Shown here piece after piece: positions 20,262 to 31,482 of a stretch of 64,000 nucleotides of DNA. Numbering within the stretch: position 1 is the first letter of the stretch; each line of letters starts with the position of its first letter. A program made the position numbers and the translations under genes. The stretch lies in NCBI GenBank assembly GCA_028023455.1, contig JAQFVV010000055.1, forward strand, positions 5,674,030 through 5,738,029, written 5' to 3'. Origin of the DNA: Epiperipatus broadwayi (Eukaryota; Onychophora; Udeonychophora; Euonychophora; Peripatidae). The notes beneath the pieces are model-generated. The model worked only from the letters and a program-made list of their open reading frames with translations. It searched no databases and was not told the origin of the DNA.

Positions 20262-20320
20262 ATTCAAGCCTCCTCACTGATGAAAGCCACAAGCTAGGAA
20301 CCAGACTGGGGATATTGGAT
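20262..20320 (+). ncRNA. Decayed hammerhead ribozyme
   Basis: Helix I 5' strand (TCCTCA) and core CTGATGA are kept, as is GGGGATATTGGAT on the 3' side. Box 2 reads GGAAC and the triplet is lost (CCAGAC), so no activity is expected. Confidence 0.5.
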
Positions 20321-20889
20321 GAGAAAACCCTAGATATAGATTTTATACACAAGCTTTCTTTTATCCATTGATTGATTATTAAGGCTTGCACTAGATGGCA
20401 CAATTGTCTTAGATGGCACAATTGTTAGGAAAGTTTGCTACTATTGTTAATACTGATGACCACAATACAATTCAATCATTAAATCATTTGTTTTTAAAAT
20501 GACTCAAAAAAGTTGGTTTTAATTTTCTCTAGCATATCCTAAGAACCACAAATATTTAATCATTCAGAAATAAATGTAAATTTAAACTGAGATATAAATT
20601 TCCTACTTGTTTATGATTGCTTAAATAGACATTGTTTTATATATGTATGGCAAGATAAAGATGGAACCATCTTTTTTTTAAGTTGTTGCTAAGCAATTAT
20701 AAACAAGTGACTTAATAGTTGAACTGGATTGTGGCTAATAATATCATGTCTATAGTTCTCTATATATTTTTTCCAGTTAGCATTATACATTTGTATGTTC
20801 AATTATTGAATGATGGGGCGTTTACACAGTGGAAAAGGAAATAATTGTTTATTCTGTTCTTTGTAATTTAAATTTAGAATTGTGGGTTG

Positions 20890-21140
20890 GAGTAGTTGAA
20901 GCCTGTCCATTAAAGTATGAAGATTGGCTATCTTAATATAAAAGCTGAGCAATGATTGTATATATGTGTGGAGATGGTAATCTGGACCAACTGATGATTT
21001 AGCATGAAATACATATATTGGTGATTATTTATCTTTTCAACATGTGTGTGATCAGGTGGGTCAACAATATGAGATGGCATGGAGAGTTGAGGCTCGCATG
21101 AAAGTCTGAGTTTGAATCGCTTATATATTACATTATATAT
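20890..21140 (+). repeat. Inverted copy of the ~480-bp SINE-like unit
   Basis: Reads as the reverse complement of the units at 10690-12005: GAAGCCTGTCCATTAAAGT, GCTATCTTAATATAAAAGCT, GATCAGGTGGGTCAAC and a B-box-like GAGTTTGAATCGC at about 21109. The tRNA-like promoter would therefore act on the + strand here. Confidence 0.6.
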
Positions 21141-21456
21141 GTGCAGGTGTTTGTAAGCCTGTACAGTGTATTAATATTTTAGCTAATTTAAATTTTGAAC
21201 TTCTTTGTGATTGTTTAAATATATAATGGTTTTATATTTCTATGTCAATCTAGTTATAAGTGGAACCTTTTTTTATTATTATTATTGTTAACAATTATGG
21301 ATAAGTCACTTTGCAATTGAAGTGGATTGTTTGGATATGTGGATGAGATAGTTTTATATATTTTCTCCAGTCAGCATTTATACTTTGGATACTTTATATA
21401 TATGTTGAATTATTACATAAAGTTTGCATTTAAAAGATGTTAAAGGGAATGTTTAC

Positions 21457-21561
21457 GTCTTGCATTGGTGGTCGAGAGGTCAGCACGACTGCCTTGCACT
21501 TGCAGGCAGTTGCCCGGGTTGCGGGTTCGCGTTCCGGCTGATGCTATGACAATAAAAAAAA
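21457..21561 (+). mobile_element. tRNA-derived SINE with target-site duplication
   Basis: About 105 bp. The Pol III A box TGGTCGAGAGG fits TRGYNNARNNG exactly. The B box GGTTCGCGTTC differs at one position. Between them is an arm-like CTGCCTTGCACTTGCAGGCAG. The tail is AATAAAAAAAAAA. The flanks AAAGGGAATGTTTAC (21442-21456) and AAAGGGAATAATTAC (21562-21576) form a 15-bp duplication (13 matches). The tRNA-like head plus A tail indicate retroposition by LINE machinery. It is not a functional tRNA gene. Confidence 0.85.
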
Positions 21562-21585
21562 AAAGGGAATAATTACTTATTCTCT

Positions 21586-21870
21586 TAAGCATCACATGAT
21601 CACTATCTCTTATACTAGCACATATTTGTTTATAAACAAAGCAAAACTCTCCATACAGTATTGCCACTCTGTGCCAACCAGAGTAATCAATGAATGCCAG
21701 AAGGCTTGTGCATAAAATCCCTATCTAATGCCTACTCATCCAATATCCCCAGACAAGTTTCTGGCTTGTGGCCATCGTCAGTGAGGAGCTTTGGATCTGA
21801 GAGCACTGGCATTCATTGATTACTCTGGTTGGCACAGAGTGGCAATACTGTATGGAGAGTTTTGCTTTGT
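21586..21870 (-). mobile_element. Retrozyme-like element, copy 7
   Basis: Flanked by TTACTTATTCTCT at 21573-21585 and 21871-21883 (13 bp). The 3' terminus (ATCACATGATCACTATC reversed) is at the left, so it is - strand. The palindrome switches abruptly from the antisense arm (after GGATCTGAGAGCACTGG) to a sense segment starting GCATTCATTGATTAC, again a distinct junction. Its left duplication overlaps the right duplication of the tRNA SINE, so the two insertions share a short target region. Confidence 0.88.
21738..21796 (-). ncRNA. Hammerhead ribozyme (type I), intact with a paired 10.1-11.1 position
   Basis: On the - strand: AUCCAA-AGC-UCCUCA, CUGACGA, stem II UGGC-CACAA-GCCA (4 bp; the U-A pair replaces the family A.A mismatch), GAAAC-UU-GUC, UGGGGA-UA-UUGGAU. 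All invariant residues are present, and this copy has the best stem II. Confidence 0.8.
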
Positions 21871-22021
21871 TTACTTATTCTCTCTTTATAATTTACATTT
21901 AGATTGGTTAACTTGGAGTTTAATAATATCTTAGATGATTTAAATTTAGCACTTATTTGTGATTGTATGTCATGCTATCTTCTATTTCTAGATATTGTTA
22001 AATGATTGGGATTATTGATAC

Positions 22022-22803
22022 CAAAACAGTAACAAACTCTCCATACAGTAGTGCCACCCAGTGCAAGTCTTAGTAATCAGTGGATTCAAGAAGGTTTGTC
22101 CATAAAATGCCTATCTAGTGTCGACTCATTCAATATCCCCAGACTAGTTTCTAACTTATGACTTTTATCAGTAAGAAGTTTTGGATCTGAGAAAAACTAC
22201 ACCTAGATTATAGGATCCAAGGCTCCTCACTGATGAAAGCCACAAGCTAGTCTGGAGATATTGGATAAGTAAACATTAGCTAGGGATTTTATGCACAAAT
22301 CTTCTTGCACCCATTGATTATTAAGGTTTGCACTGGGTGGCACTACTGTACAGAGTTTGGTATTGTTGTAATAGCTTGTGTTAAGAAATAATGATCACTA
22401 AATATCACGTGATCACTATTTCTTATGCTAGCACATTACTGTTATTAAAACAGGCGAAACTGTCCATATAGTAGTGCCAATCTAAGTAATCAATGGATGC
22501 CAGAAGGCTTGTGCATAAAACCCCTATCTAGTGCCTACTCATCCAATATCCCCAGACTAGTTTCTGGCTTGTGGCCTTCGTCAGTGAGAGAGGAGCTTTG
22601 GATCTGAGAGCACTGCACCTAGATCTTACTGACGAAGGCCATAAGCCAGAAACTAGTCTGGGGATATTGGATGAGTAGGCATTAGATAGGGATTTTATGC
22701 ACAAACCTTCTGGCATCCATTAATTACTCTGGTTGGCACTGAGTGGCACTACTGTATGGAGAGTTTTTGACTGTTTAAATGGTGATCACATGATGTTTTT
22801 AGT
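22022..22803 (+). mobile_element. Retrozyme-like element, copy 8 (four alternately inverted units)
   Basis: GATTATTGATAC at 22010-22021 and 22804-22815 gives a 12-bp duplication around the whole block. Inside are antisense (about 22022-22200), sense (22201-22405), antisense (22406-22620) and sense (22625-22803) units. The middle tail-to-tail joint is AATGATCAC|TAAATATCACGTGATC. The outer pair is more diverged than the inner pair. That could mean a younger element inserted into an older one at its terminus, or unequal decay. Confidence 0.75.
22541..22603 (-). ncRNA. Hammerhead ribozyme with 4-nt insertion in helix I
   Basis: The - strand has CUGACGA, stem II GGC/GCC, GAAAC-UA-GUC and UGGGGA-UA-UUGGAU, but the 5' strand of helix I has an extra CTCT-like duplication before the core. 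Core residues are intact; folding of helix I is uncertain. Confidence 0.6.
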
Positions 22804-22879
22804 GATTATTGATACTGTGGGTAACTATTGTTTTTTATATATTTTCCCCTCTTAGCATTATGCATTAGTATGTTATATG

Positions 22880-23215
22880 TATAACATTTTGAGGACATTT
22901 CCTAAAGCAATTGTTATTACAGATAATTGAAATGTCTCTAGTTATAGTATAAGACAGTGATATTTTTGCTAAAATAAAAATACTCTCTTCTATCTTATCT
23001 TGTTTCATTATATAGAGGACTATCTGAAATATTTAGTCCAGAAGGCATGAATTTTTAAATCAATCAATTTTCTCTCATTTTTAAACTTTGTCAACAATGA
23101 TTCAGATAATGAAAATATGTAATATAAAATATATGCAATGCTAAATGTATATGTTATGCTTCAATGTTATTTTTTAATGTAACTGTTACTATAGATAATT
23201 GAACTGACCTCTAGC
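22880..23215 (+). repeat. Dispersed repeat D1, copy 1
   Basis: Shares ordered blocks with 29480-29700 and 50200-50460: AATTGAAATG, CTCTAGCCAT or a variant, an AGTATTTTAAATTGATTGAT-like block, TTTGTCAACAATGATTCA and GAAAATATGTAATATAAAAT. All three copies are on the same strand. No coding potential, class unknown. Confidence 0.55.
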
Positions 23216-23445
23216 CATTATCATCATCCATTATCAATCCACTGCAAAATAAATATCTCTCCATGTTCAATCCATTTTCTTCATTCTCTAGCCTCCTTTC
23301 CCCTTATCATCCTGTAAATCTTTATTTCATCCATCCATCTCATATGTGGGCTCTTTCTGGGTCATTTACAATCTCTTGGAATCCAGTTTAATCCATCTCT
23401 CCATACTTCTTTGAATAGTATGAAGTCTCTGTTGTAATGGTCTGA
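23216..23445 (-). mobile_element. RTE-type LINE 3' end, fragment B
   Basis: Starts with CATCATCCATTATCAATCCA and GCAAAATAAATATCTCTCC and continues with CTCATATGTGGGCTCTTTCT and CTTGGAATCCAGTTTAATCC, the same order as 56745-56930. It then jumps to CCATACTTCTTTGAATAGTA, which lies further upstream in the element, so it carries an internal deletion. Confidence 0.75.
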
Positions 23446-24128
23446 ATCCCCTAAAGGAATCAAGGTGGTCACATCTAACTATAATCGGATTTAGGGTCTT
23501 CATGTAGGACGCTATGAATGATATGATTTAACTTTAATCCAAGATTGAACCCATTTCAAACAAGATAATTTAAAATTAAATATTCAATACAGATGCAATT
23601 TAGAATAATTCATTCAATCTTCATCTTTGTAAATGGTTCCATTATGCTCAGTATTCGAACTCGGGGTAGTTTTTACATTTAACTCTCTTCAGATGTTTCC
23701 ATCAATATCCTACATTAGTAATAGTACTTAATATAATTTCAATCGATTTTAAAATTAATTTCAATCAAATTATCAAGATATTAAATTAGTATGATATATG
23801 GGTATGTGTCTTTATATCTTATTTCAGAAAATAGATAAATAATTAAAATAAATCAGAGATCTCCTTGAATTTAAAATAAATTTTAACAATGTTTATTAAC
23901 TGGAAACAACTTAAATTTATTTTATATAATAAAAATTTATTATTATAAGTGCTTTGCATACATTTCTACTATTTTATAATATCAAATTAAAATAATATCT
24001 TCCCATATCCCCATAGTAGATATGTATCATATGAAGCTGGAAATCTGCCCTGCAGATTTGCACTTCACCTAGTGCCAATTATATAGTCACTAGAACGGGT
24101 TTGAACCTGAATTATATATATGTAATAG
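23446..24128. other. Gap, nothing recognised
   Basis: A+T-rich unique-looking sequence. The phrase ATTCGAACTCGGGG at about 23652 resembles a Pol III B box, but no A box was found. Confidence 0.45.
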
Positions 24129-24161
24129 GCAATTATATATATATATATATATATATATAGT
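24129..24161. repeat. (TA)n microsatellite
   Basis: Uninterrupted TA run of about 14 repeats. Confidence 0.85.
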
Positions 24162-24355
24162 GAGATATATGGATACACAAACATTTAGTTTGTTTGCCCA
24201 TTCAACTTACACACTATGAAAAGTAATATTTGAAAGTTATGGAATTTTATAATTTTATTTCAATAACTTTCTAATCAATTTATATTATATATAAAACAAT
24301 TTATATTATATATATTTTGTAAATCCTCAAGTAGTAATTGATATAAAAATGGAGT

Positions 24356-24555
24356 GGTCAATTAAGAGATTAAACCGTGGTATTTTTGAAACTTTATTGC
24401 TTTTAATTTATGTAGAAGTACAATTGTCATTTGAGAGACAAACCGGGGTAGTTTTGAAAGTTTATTGCTTCTAATTTATGTAGAAATACAATTTTCAGTT
24501 AGAAGACAAACCGCTGTAGCTGGGAAATTTTATTGCTAGCAATTTGTGTAAGTTT
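24356..24555. repeat. ~67-bp tandem repeat, about three diverged copies
   Basis: Units contain AGACAAACCG or TTAAACCGTG, then TTTATTGCTT and AATTTATGTAGAA, with progressive divergence between copies. Confidence 0.7.
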
Positions 24556-25100
24556 AATTAATATTTAAGAGTGAAGCAATGCAATTAGTTTTATTTTAAA
24601 ATTTCGCAGAACTTTGTATCATTCTTAAAATACACTCAAGGTCATAGATGCCAGAGGTTCTTAATTTTATCTGGTCATTTATTACTCTGATCTTTTTCAT
24701 TCCTGCAGCAGCTGATTCTTTAATGTGTACTTGTATAAATACCTAAAATTTTATATTTTTGATCTGCTTTTGTTTCGTGCTTCAGTCAGAGATACACTTC
24801 ACGCAAGTTTGGGTTATGTAGCAAAATCATGCAGGGGTAAAAGAAATCGTCCACCTCCTGCCTCTAGGATGCTTATCTAGCTCACTGTGCCCAGTTAGAA
24901 ACATCTAAACCTAATATGCAAACTGTCCGGAAAATATGTGCTTAATAGACTCTTCAATCTCGACAAATGCCTGTTTCAAACCCAAGCTAGCCCATGATCA
25001 TGATCCACCAATATCTACATCATCAAGACCTCAAGCCCAAGGTAATATCTATCTTGCCACCAACTATGAACTTTGAATTAATAAATTATGCTAATCCTAA
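24556..25100. other. Gap, nothing recognised
   Basis: Somewhat less A+T-rich than its surroundings around 24830-24900. No open frame, splice-bounded exon or repeat that I can support. Confidence 0.4.
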
Positions 25101-25377
25101 ACTATATTGTACATCGTTCCTTCCTTACTTAATGTTAAAGTTATTATATAAATACTAATAATGTCCGCGATTTAATATAATCTTTCATTTAACTATATTG
25201 TACGCCTTTCTTTCTCTCTTAAATTTAAAGCTGTCAAATAAATGCAGTTATTATATAAATACTAATAATGTCCATGATTTAATATAATCTTTTATTTTAA
25301 CTATATTGTACGCCTTTCTTTTTCTCTTAAATTTAAAGCTGTCAAGTAAATGCTAATAATGTCTGTGCGATTTATTA
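25101..25377. repeat. ~110-bp tandem repeat, 2.5 copies
   Basis: AACTATATTGTACGCCTTTC, AAATTTAAAGCTGTCAA and ACTAATAATGTC recur in the same order from about 25101, 25192 and 25298. The copies are clearly related but not identical. Confidence 0.75.
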
Positions 25378-28035
25378 TAACGCTATATCAATTTTCTGTT
25401 TTGGTGCGGCAATTTAGAATTAATTGACTGTTTTTATTTTATTATTCTAATTCATTTTGATATGCCAAAAAAGTATACAATCTAGCGAGTGAACTTACAC
25501 CCTCCCCCTACAATAGTTTTCTCCTATTAAACTAAGGAGACTTAAATTTCCTTTAAAGTTTGTTGTTATAAACTCGCTCAATTTTATACCAATTATTTTC
25601 GATGCTTTTATTCTTTAAATGACCAACAGGTCTTAATATTTACATTGAATTATTACACCTGACTATAAAATTTTAATCCTCATCTCATTATTAAAAGTAT
25701 CATTTTAACTACGTACATCTCACCAGCAGTGGATTTAATAAGTAATTTCTAATTTTATTTTAATAATTGTAACGTGAAAGGCTGTTATTTTATAAGTAAT
25801 CACAGTTATCTGTGCAATGACTGCTGGTAGAAATGTGGAGATATTTCTGAGGGGTGGGAGAGAGCAATTTATCCCTTTTAGTTTTAACTCTGACCCCCTT
25901 TATGTGCGTTTATTGATCGTTAGTTAATTGCCCAAAATGATTTGCATTTAAGCATTCCATTGCACAGGAGAGCATCTTATAAGAGTCAGGTGTTTATTAA
26001 TTTATCATGGTCATTAGTGACACAAACTATTTATATGTTTAGGGCGTTATAAATGTATCATTGCAATTGTTATTTATAATTTTCCTGCTTTGTCATTATT
26101 TTGGGATCTTCGGAATGACCAATCCCACTATTCATCATCCCTCTAAAAGTAGATGTATTTTCCTACTCGGGATCTTCTCCAGGCAGCCCAATGAATCAGT
26201 GTATGGGAAACATACGGATGAACCGTCCCAACACTCACTTGTGCCATTACTCTTCTGAGATATGACCTTGGTTATCGTGCAGGTATACTCCTTTTCATAC
26301 CAATATGACAAAGCCACTCAAGAGCATCTTAAACGACCACCTCTCTAGATACAATTGTAAGTGATAATGTAATACCACATTATTATTATTAAGTTTTCTA
26401 TTCACCTGCAATGCTCTTAATTAGTCGTAATTGCATATCGTTCGCCATCCATTCATTTAATTTTAAGTCAGATTATGCATTACAACTTCTTTTAAGCTGA
26501 ATAGTTTTGCTCCCACGCATCTGAGTGATCTCCCAAGTATCACACATTTTTCAAATCACACAACCCAAATTCTTATTCATATATATGTAATGACCAATAC
26601 AACTTATTAATGTGAATCTATAATATATTAGATGAGGATTAAGTTCCAAGGTATTATTGGTTCCAAATGAGTTTGATTCTTGGCATATTAACCGCACCAC
26701 AATATCTGAGCAACTGCATGAATGATCCTTGTTCTAAATATGTAATAATTGCACCAACTAACTGTATGTAGTAACACTTTATGTATTTATATAAATTGTA
26801 TGATTTATTGACTCATCTCTAAAGTGCATGATTGCAAATCAAAGTTATAACTATCATTGCCCAGACATTCTATACAGCTATTTTGTTATTATCATATTTA
26901 ATTGTTCAATAAATTTATATTATATTATTTACTATATTCTCGCATTTGTTATTCATTGCCCGAATCTCTCGTATGACTGTTTAGGTTAAGTTAAATTATT
27001 TCAAATTCAATTAAAGATTTTATTGGTATTATTAATTAATTCATTTTATTTAAAGTTGCCTTGTACGATATTAAGTACCTGATTATTAATCTATTAAAGA
27101 ATAACCTACCCTGCACTTTAAGTAATATATTTTGTTATAATCATTGGCTAATTGTTTAAATATTATCGATTTCCAAGTCTCTTTGCTCACCCTGTCTCAT
27201 TGCTGGGACTGGAGGAAATTAAGACTTGCTAGTATCCTCAAAAGCATTGTCCATATAGTCAGAGGCCCTGGAGCATGAGCAAATAGGTTAGCATTTAGTA
27301 CTGTTCCAGACCTGTGTATCTCGCACATTGCTGGATTGCTATAGTTTGCTTGGATTCTAGGTCTTGTTGAATGAACACACGATTTTGACCGGTACACATA
27401 ACACAAACAAATTTTAATAAAACAAGAAATAAAATTTTATAAATTCAACAAAAAGTAATAATAATAATACTAACTAGCTAAATTTAATATTAACATTGTA
27501 TATATAAATGAAGATTTTATATTATTCAATCCTTGTATAGGAATTCCAATTTTATAAGAACCCACTTATATATGTAGTCATTATTATGAAATAAAAGATC
27601 TTTCACCCAAGGATGTTCTTCATTTACACAAAGAATAATAAACAAATATTACTAGGTTAATTGTTAGTAAGAAACAAAATTTTATGTTCTGTCAAGAATG
27701 AAATCAATATGAAGAAGAATAAAATCTTATCTCCATATTGTTATTTTTACCTCGGTCAAGTTGCTTTATAGGGAAAACTTAAATTTTATTTAAAAAAAAA
27801 AAATTAAATCAACGATCTTTCCATTTCTCTTCATCTAATAACTTTCTTAAATGGACTATTTCAATGTAACCAGATTTTGGAAGCAAAGGAAATAAAATTA
27901 GATGTCTAAAGTTGATGACACACATAATGATAAGATGTATTAAAAGTTTATGGTATTGTCCTATTCATTTCCATAATTTGTAAAGTAATGTCCATTAAAG
28001 ATAAAGTTCTTTATTCCCTGGTTATCAATCTTCGG
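25378..28035. other. 2.6-kb gap, no gene supported
   Basis: Short frames at 26061-26317 overlap on both strands and show no family features. The patches 26100-26330 and 27180-27400 are richer in G+C than the rest and may be buried mobile-element or exon remnants. I could not find splice-bounded coding sequence, TIRs or LTR ends. Confidence 0.4.
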
Positions 28036-28347
28036 TGAGTCAATTAATATACTCTGTTGTTCAGAATTCTTCCTCTTATATAATGTTGACATCTTCCATA
28101 AATTATTTAAATATAAATTGAAATTGTATTTTTAATACACTGAGTCAATTAATATACTCATTGTTCAGAATTCTTCCTCTTATATAATGTTGACATCTTC
28201 CATAAATTATTTAAATATAAATTGAAATTGTATTTTTAATACACTGAGTCAATTAATATACTCGTTGTTCAGAATTCTTCCTCTTATATAATGTTGACAT
28301 CTTCCATAAATTATTTAGATATAAATTGAAATTGTATTTTTAATACA
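28036..28347. repeat. ~104-bp tandem repeat, three nearly identical copies
   Basis: Units begin TGAGTCAATTAATATACTC at 28036, 28141 and 28245. They differ by a handful of bases (a CTGTTGTTC, CATTGTTC or CGTTGTTC joint, and TTTAAATA versus TTTAGATA). Very recent expansion; no spacers of CRISPR type. Confidence 0.92.
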
Positions 28348-29284
28348 CATATAGTTTAGGCATTCCAGCAGAAATAAACAATTACATTATTTTCAGATCA
28401 AATAATAGTATTCAATCCTATGGCAAAATGTTTTTTACTCACGATGAATTTTATATAATTATTATTTTAATATAATTTATTTACATACATAAGTGCTTTT
28501 TGATGAAAATTTATCTTCTTTATAATTCCAATTTAGAACAATTTGATTACAAGTTCTTTTAATTAATAAATAAAATATATATATAATTTTGTTTTGAAAT
28601 TATAATTGATAATACAAAAGAGTAATTTATTTACTCTTTTTATTGAGTGAAATTAAAATTCTTTTCTGATAAAAATTTTATCAACAAGAAGATTCGTTCA
28701 AATTATTGATCCATCTTTAAATACTTTTGGAATTCGAACACAGAAAAATGACTATGCGTAGTGGCTAGTTCGTTGGCAAAAGATAGGATTAATTTAGAAA
28801 TTATTTGATCCAGCTTTTATAGTAGAATGGACTTCCAGTAGCATGTTTTAAATATACTATTTGATTTCATATTCGACTATTGTTGAAATTATTATAATTA
28901 ATAATTGGATTCTAAATTTTATTTCCTTTGTGTTTAGTTGCTAAGATACGACTTGACCTAGGGTTATATCCAAGTTTATGTCTTGATTATTAAGGTTAGT
29001 CAACTTAAATAATAATTATTATATATATAAATGATTTAAAAATAATTATTTTATAGGTGTATATATGAATTATCTTAAATAATCATTTTATTGTTTTAAT
29101 TTTATTAAAACAATTATTTATTTGAATTGACTTTTGTTATTAAAATTTTATAGTTTAATCTAAGTTATATATATATGTATTTTAAGAGATAAAAATAATG
29201 TATTTACCATTCATAAACTTACACTTATATTTTTCAGTTTATGTTGTGATTTTTGATTTAAATAAGTGAAGTTAAGAAAGATTG
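28348..29284. other. Gap, nothing recognised
   Basis: Very A+T-rich; no gene or recognised repeat. Confidence 0.5.
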
Positions 29285-29475
29285 TAAGCAACTCTTACAC
29301 TGTGTTGCTCTTCTATTAAGTGTCCAAGTCTCAGATCCATAAATAAGAACTGGTAAAACACATTTATTAAAATCCTTCCTTTTCAAACATATAGGCATAT
29401 TTCCTTTTAATATTATTTTTACCAAAAGCACTCCAACCAAGTTTAATTCTATGATTAATTTTATTCATACATACA
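29285..29475 (-). mobile_element. RTE-type LINE internal fragment C
   Basis: Matches 59615-59785: the - strand reads RRAT...YGSETWTLN and LKGNMPICLKRKDFNKCVLP, the conserved C-terminal end of the RTE reverse transcriptase region. Both ends are truncated. Confidence 0.8.
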
Positions 29476-29479
29476 GCAT

Positions 29480-29700
29480 TAAATATATGTGCAATGTTTC
29501 GAGATTATTTCTTAACACAATTTTTACTAAAGGTAATTGGAACACCCTCTAGCCATAATATAAGCCAATGATTTTTTTAAAATAGAATTTCCAAATATTT
29601 TAAATTGATTGACATTATTTAGTGCCATTCTATTATTCATTGCATATTTTCATTATTTGAATCATTGTTGACAAAGTTTTAAAATGACCGAAATCTTAGA
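29480..29700 (+). repeat. Dispersed repeat D1, copy 2
   Basis: Same block order as 22880-23215 and 50200-50460 (CCTCTAGCCATAATATAAGC, TATTTTAAATTGATTGACAT, AATCATTGTTGACAAAGTTT). Confidence 0.55.
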
Positions 29701-30067
29701 CCTGTCAGTTAACAAGTCAATCAATTTAAAATATTTAAAAATTAAATGTCTGTATTGGTTTAAAAATTCATGCCTACTGGCATGTTTCATATGTAAATTT
29801 AAACCAATCAATTTAAAACAAAATTGAAACAGACAACTAAATATAAATAAAAAAATGATTTAATACATCAATCCAGCTTTCATTCCTTATTGGAATTTTA
29901 TCAAGATATTTCTTTTTTATAAAAATTATGTGACCAAACTACTCTACAGCAACTCCACCCAATGGACATTATTTACATCCCATTACAATAAATATACTTA
30001 ATAACGTACATATATGTATATAAAAATGAATAAACTTATTACAATCCTTTTTTAAAAAATATATTTT
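29701..30067. other. Gap, nothing recognised
   Basis: A+T-rich, with an AATTTAAAATATTTAAAAATT-like stretch. No gene. Confidence 0.45.
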
Positions 30068-30300
30068 TATGTCCACCAGGTGGCACTTATATGGAAAGGA
30101 GTTGCAGTAGCAGGGTTAACATATGGTAATGATGCATTATATGTTAGTAAAAAGATATTAGATTACTTAGAAAAAGCTCAAAGGGAAGTAGGAAGAAATG
30201 CATTGGATGCAGAAGTATGGATTTGGGCATAATTGCTGAGATTTTCTGGACTTCATTTAAGGAGAAGCCAAAATACATCACATCACATCACTTCAGTTCA
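30068..30300 (+). pseudogene. 3' fragment of LINE family L-B
   Basis: Matches the end of the larger copy at 35440-40390: readings LIWKGVAVAGLTYGNDALYV and LDYLEKAQREVGRNALDAEV, then the 3' UTR phrase CATAATTGCTGAGATTTTCT and a terminal (ACATC)n-like tail at 30273-30295. The middle of the element is deleted. Confidence 0.75.
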
Positions 30301-31482
30301 TACTCTTGAAAAACCAAAATATTACCAGTTTTCTGGAAGGAGTTGCAAAAGGAGTCAGCAGTATAAGGTACAGTCATATTTTAATTGTTTTAAAGCATCT
30401 TTTAAAATATGAGTAAGCATTTTGAGTATACAAATCAAAAAGCACAAGAATTACAAGAACAAAATGAAACAAAGATGGAACCCAAGATTAACACACAGAA
30501 GAAAGTGAAGTCACTGAGAGTAATCAAACAACATTGACAACTAATAAAAATGAAGAAAAATCGACAAAAATTTCTTTCCAAGATCAAAATTCCAATAAAA
30601 CTGAAAATTCCAATGAAAATGTCCAATCCCAAGATGATTACAATGATAATCCCATTAGAGTAGGGGGCGCTGCAGTGGAAATAACCAAATTCAATCAAAT
30701 CAAGGCTTAAAAATAGTCAAAATAAAGACAAATCAACCAAGATCTCTCTTAAAAAACAAAATTCAAATAACATTAATAATTCTACTGAAAATATTAACTT
30801 TCTCAATAAATATTACAATAATTCTTTTAACACAGAGGGCGCTCCATCAGAAATCAGTGAAGCTACTTTAAATAAACCTAAAATTATTTCAAGACTAAGG
30901 GAAAATACCAAAAAAGGGGAAAATAATATGAATAGTTGCAAAATCAGGTCTCACATCAATGTAGATAATGATAAGCTTACACCAACTAGAAACAAGGTGG
31001 AATTGGATGGGCAAGAAATTCATAAAAGCTATAGTCAAGGCACAACTATTCAAAGCCCAAACTTCAATGTAAAAATGAATTGTAGGGAAATCGATTTTCC
31101 AGATATTTCTCACTAGTAAAGGCCAAGACTAGTTCACCATAAGACAAAGTCATACACCTTGAAACACCAAAACACACTGTTCTAAATCCATAATCCCCAT
31201 GCAACAAGCAAACTTATGCTAATTTAACTACAAAAAACCTAAATAAAATCAATACCTTAACCAAGTAAAAGCAATCAGCATACTTAAACACCAGTGACAT
31301 TGATGAAGACCAAGATTATTTCACAATAGATAGATGATCACAATGAATGCAATAATACCAACCCAAATCTAACACAAGACAACTATAATTTAAATGATTA
31401 TGAAAGCATTAGTGAACAATTCAATGGTAGATTACCACACAACTTCCGTAAATCCTTTTCTCATTTTCACAATAAGTTATCA

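Larger units (their letters stand above)
19447..20448 (-). mobile_element. Retrozyme-like element, copy 6 (old), carrying a nested insertion
   Basis: Flanked by AATACTGATAACC (19434-19446) and AATACTGATGACC (20449-20461), 12 of 13 matching. The left part is the reversed 3' terminus and antisense arm. The right part contains the sense unit with a diverged ribozyme at 20262-20320 (CUGAUGA kept, GAAA changed to GGAA). Sequence continuity across AGTATTCAATTGATGA shows that 19551-20063 was inserted later. Confidence 0.75.
20560..22890 (+). repeat. Diverged direct repeats (~220 bp each) interrupted by insertions
   Basis: Three related blocks: 20580-20800, 21190-21420 and 21940-22015 continuing at 22816-22890. 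They share TTTGTGATTGTTTAAATATA-like starts, GGAACC near an ATTGTTAACAATTAT stretch, and TTTTATATATTTTCTCCAGT with AGCATTATAC. The SINE-like unit at 20890-21140, the tRNA SINE and retrozyme copies 7 and 8 lie between or inside these blocks. Confidence 0.5.

Noticed and set aside
21457-21540. Functional tRNA gene
   Set aside because: The B box is degenerate, the cloverleaf does not close properly, and A-tail plus target-site duplication mark it as a retroposed SINE.
26061-26317. Overlapping frames at 26.1-26.3 kb as a host exon
   Set aside because: Frames on both strands are equally plausible, and no family motif or splice signals could be supported.
28036-28347. CRISPR-like array
   Set aside because: The whole 104-bp unit is repeated without spacers, and the DNA is animal.
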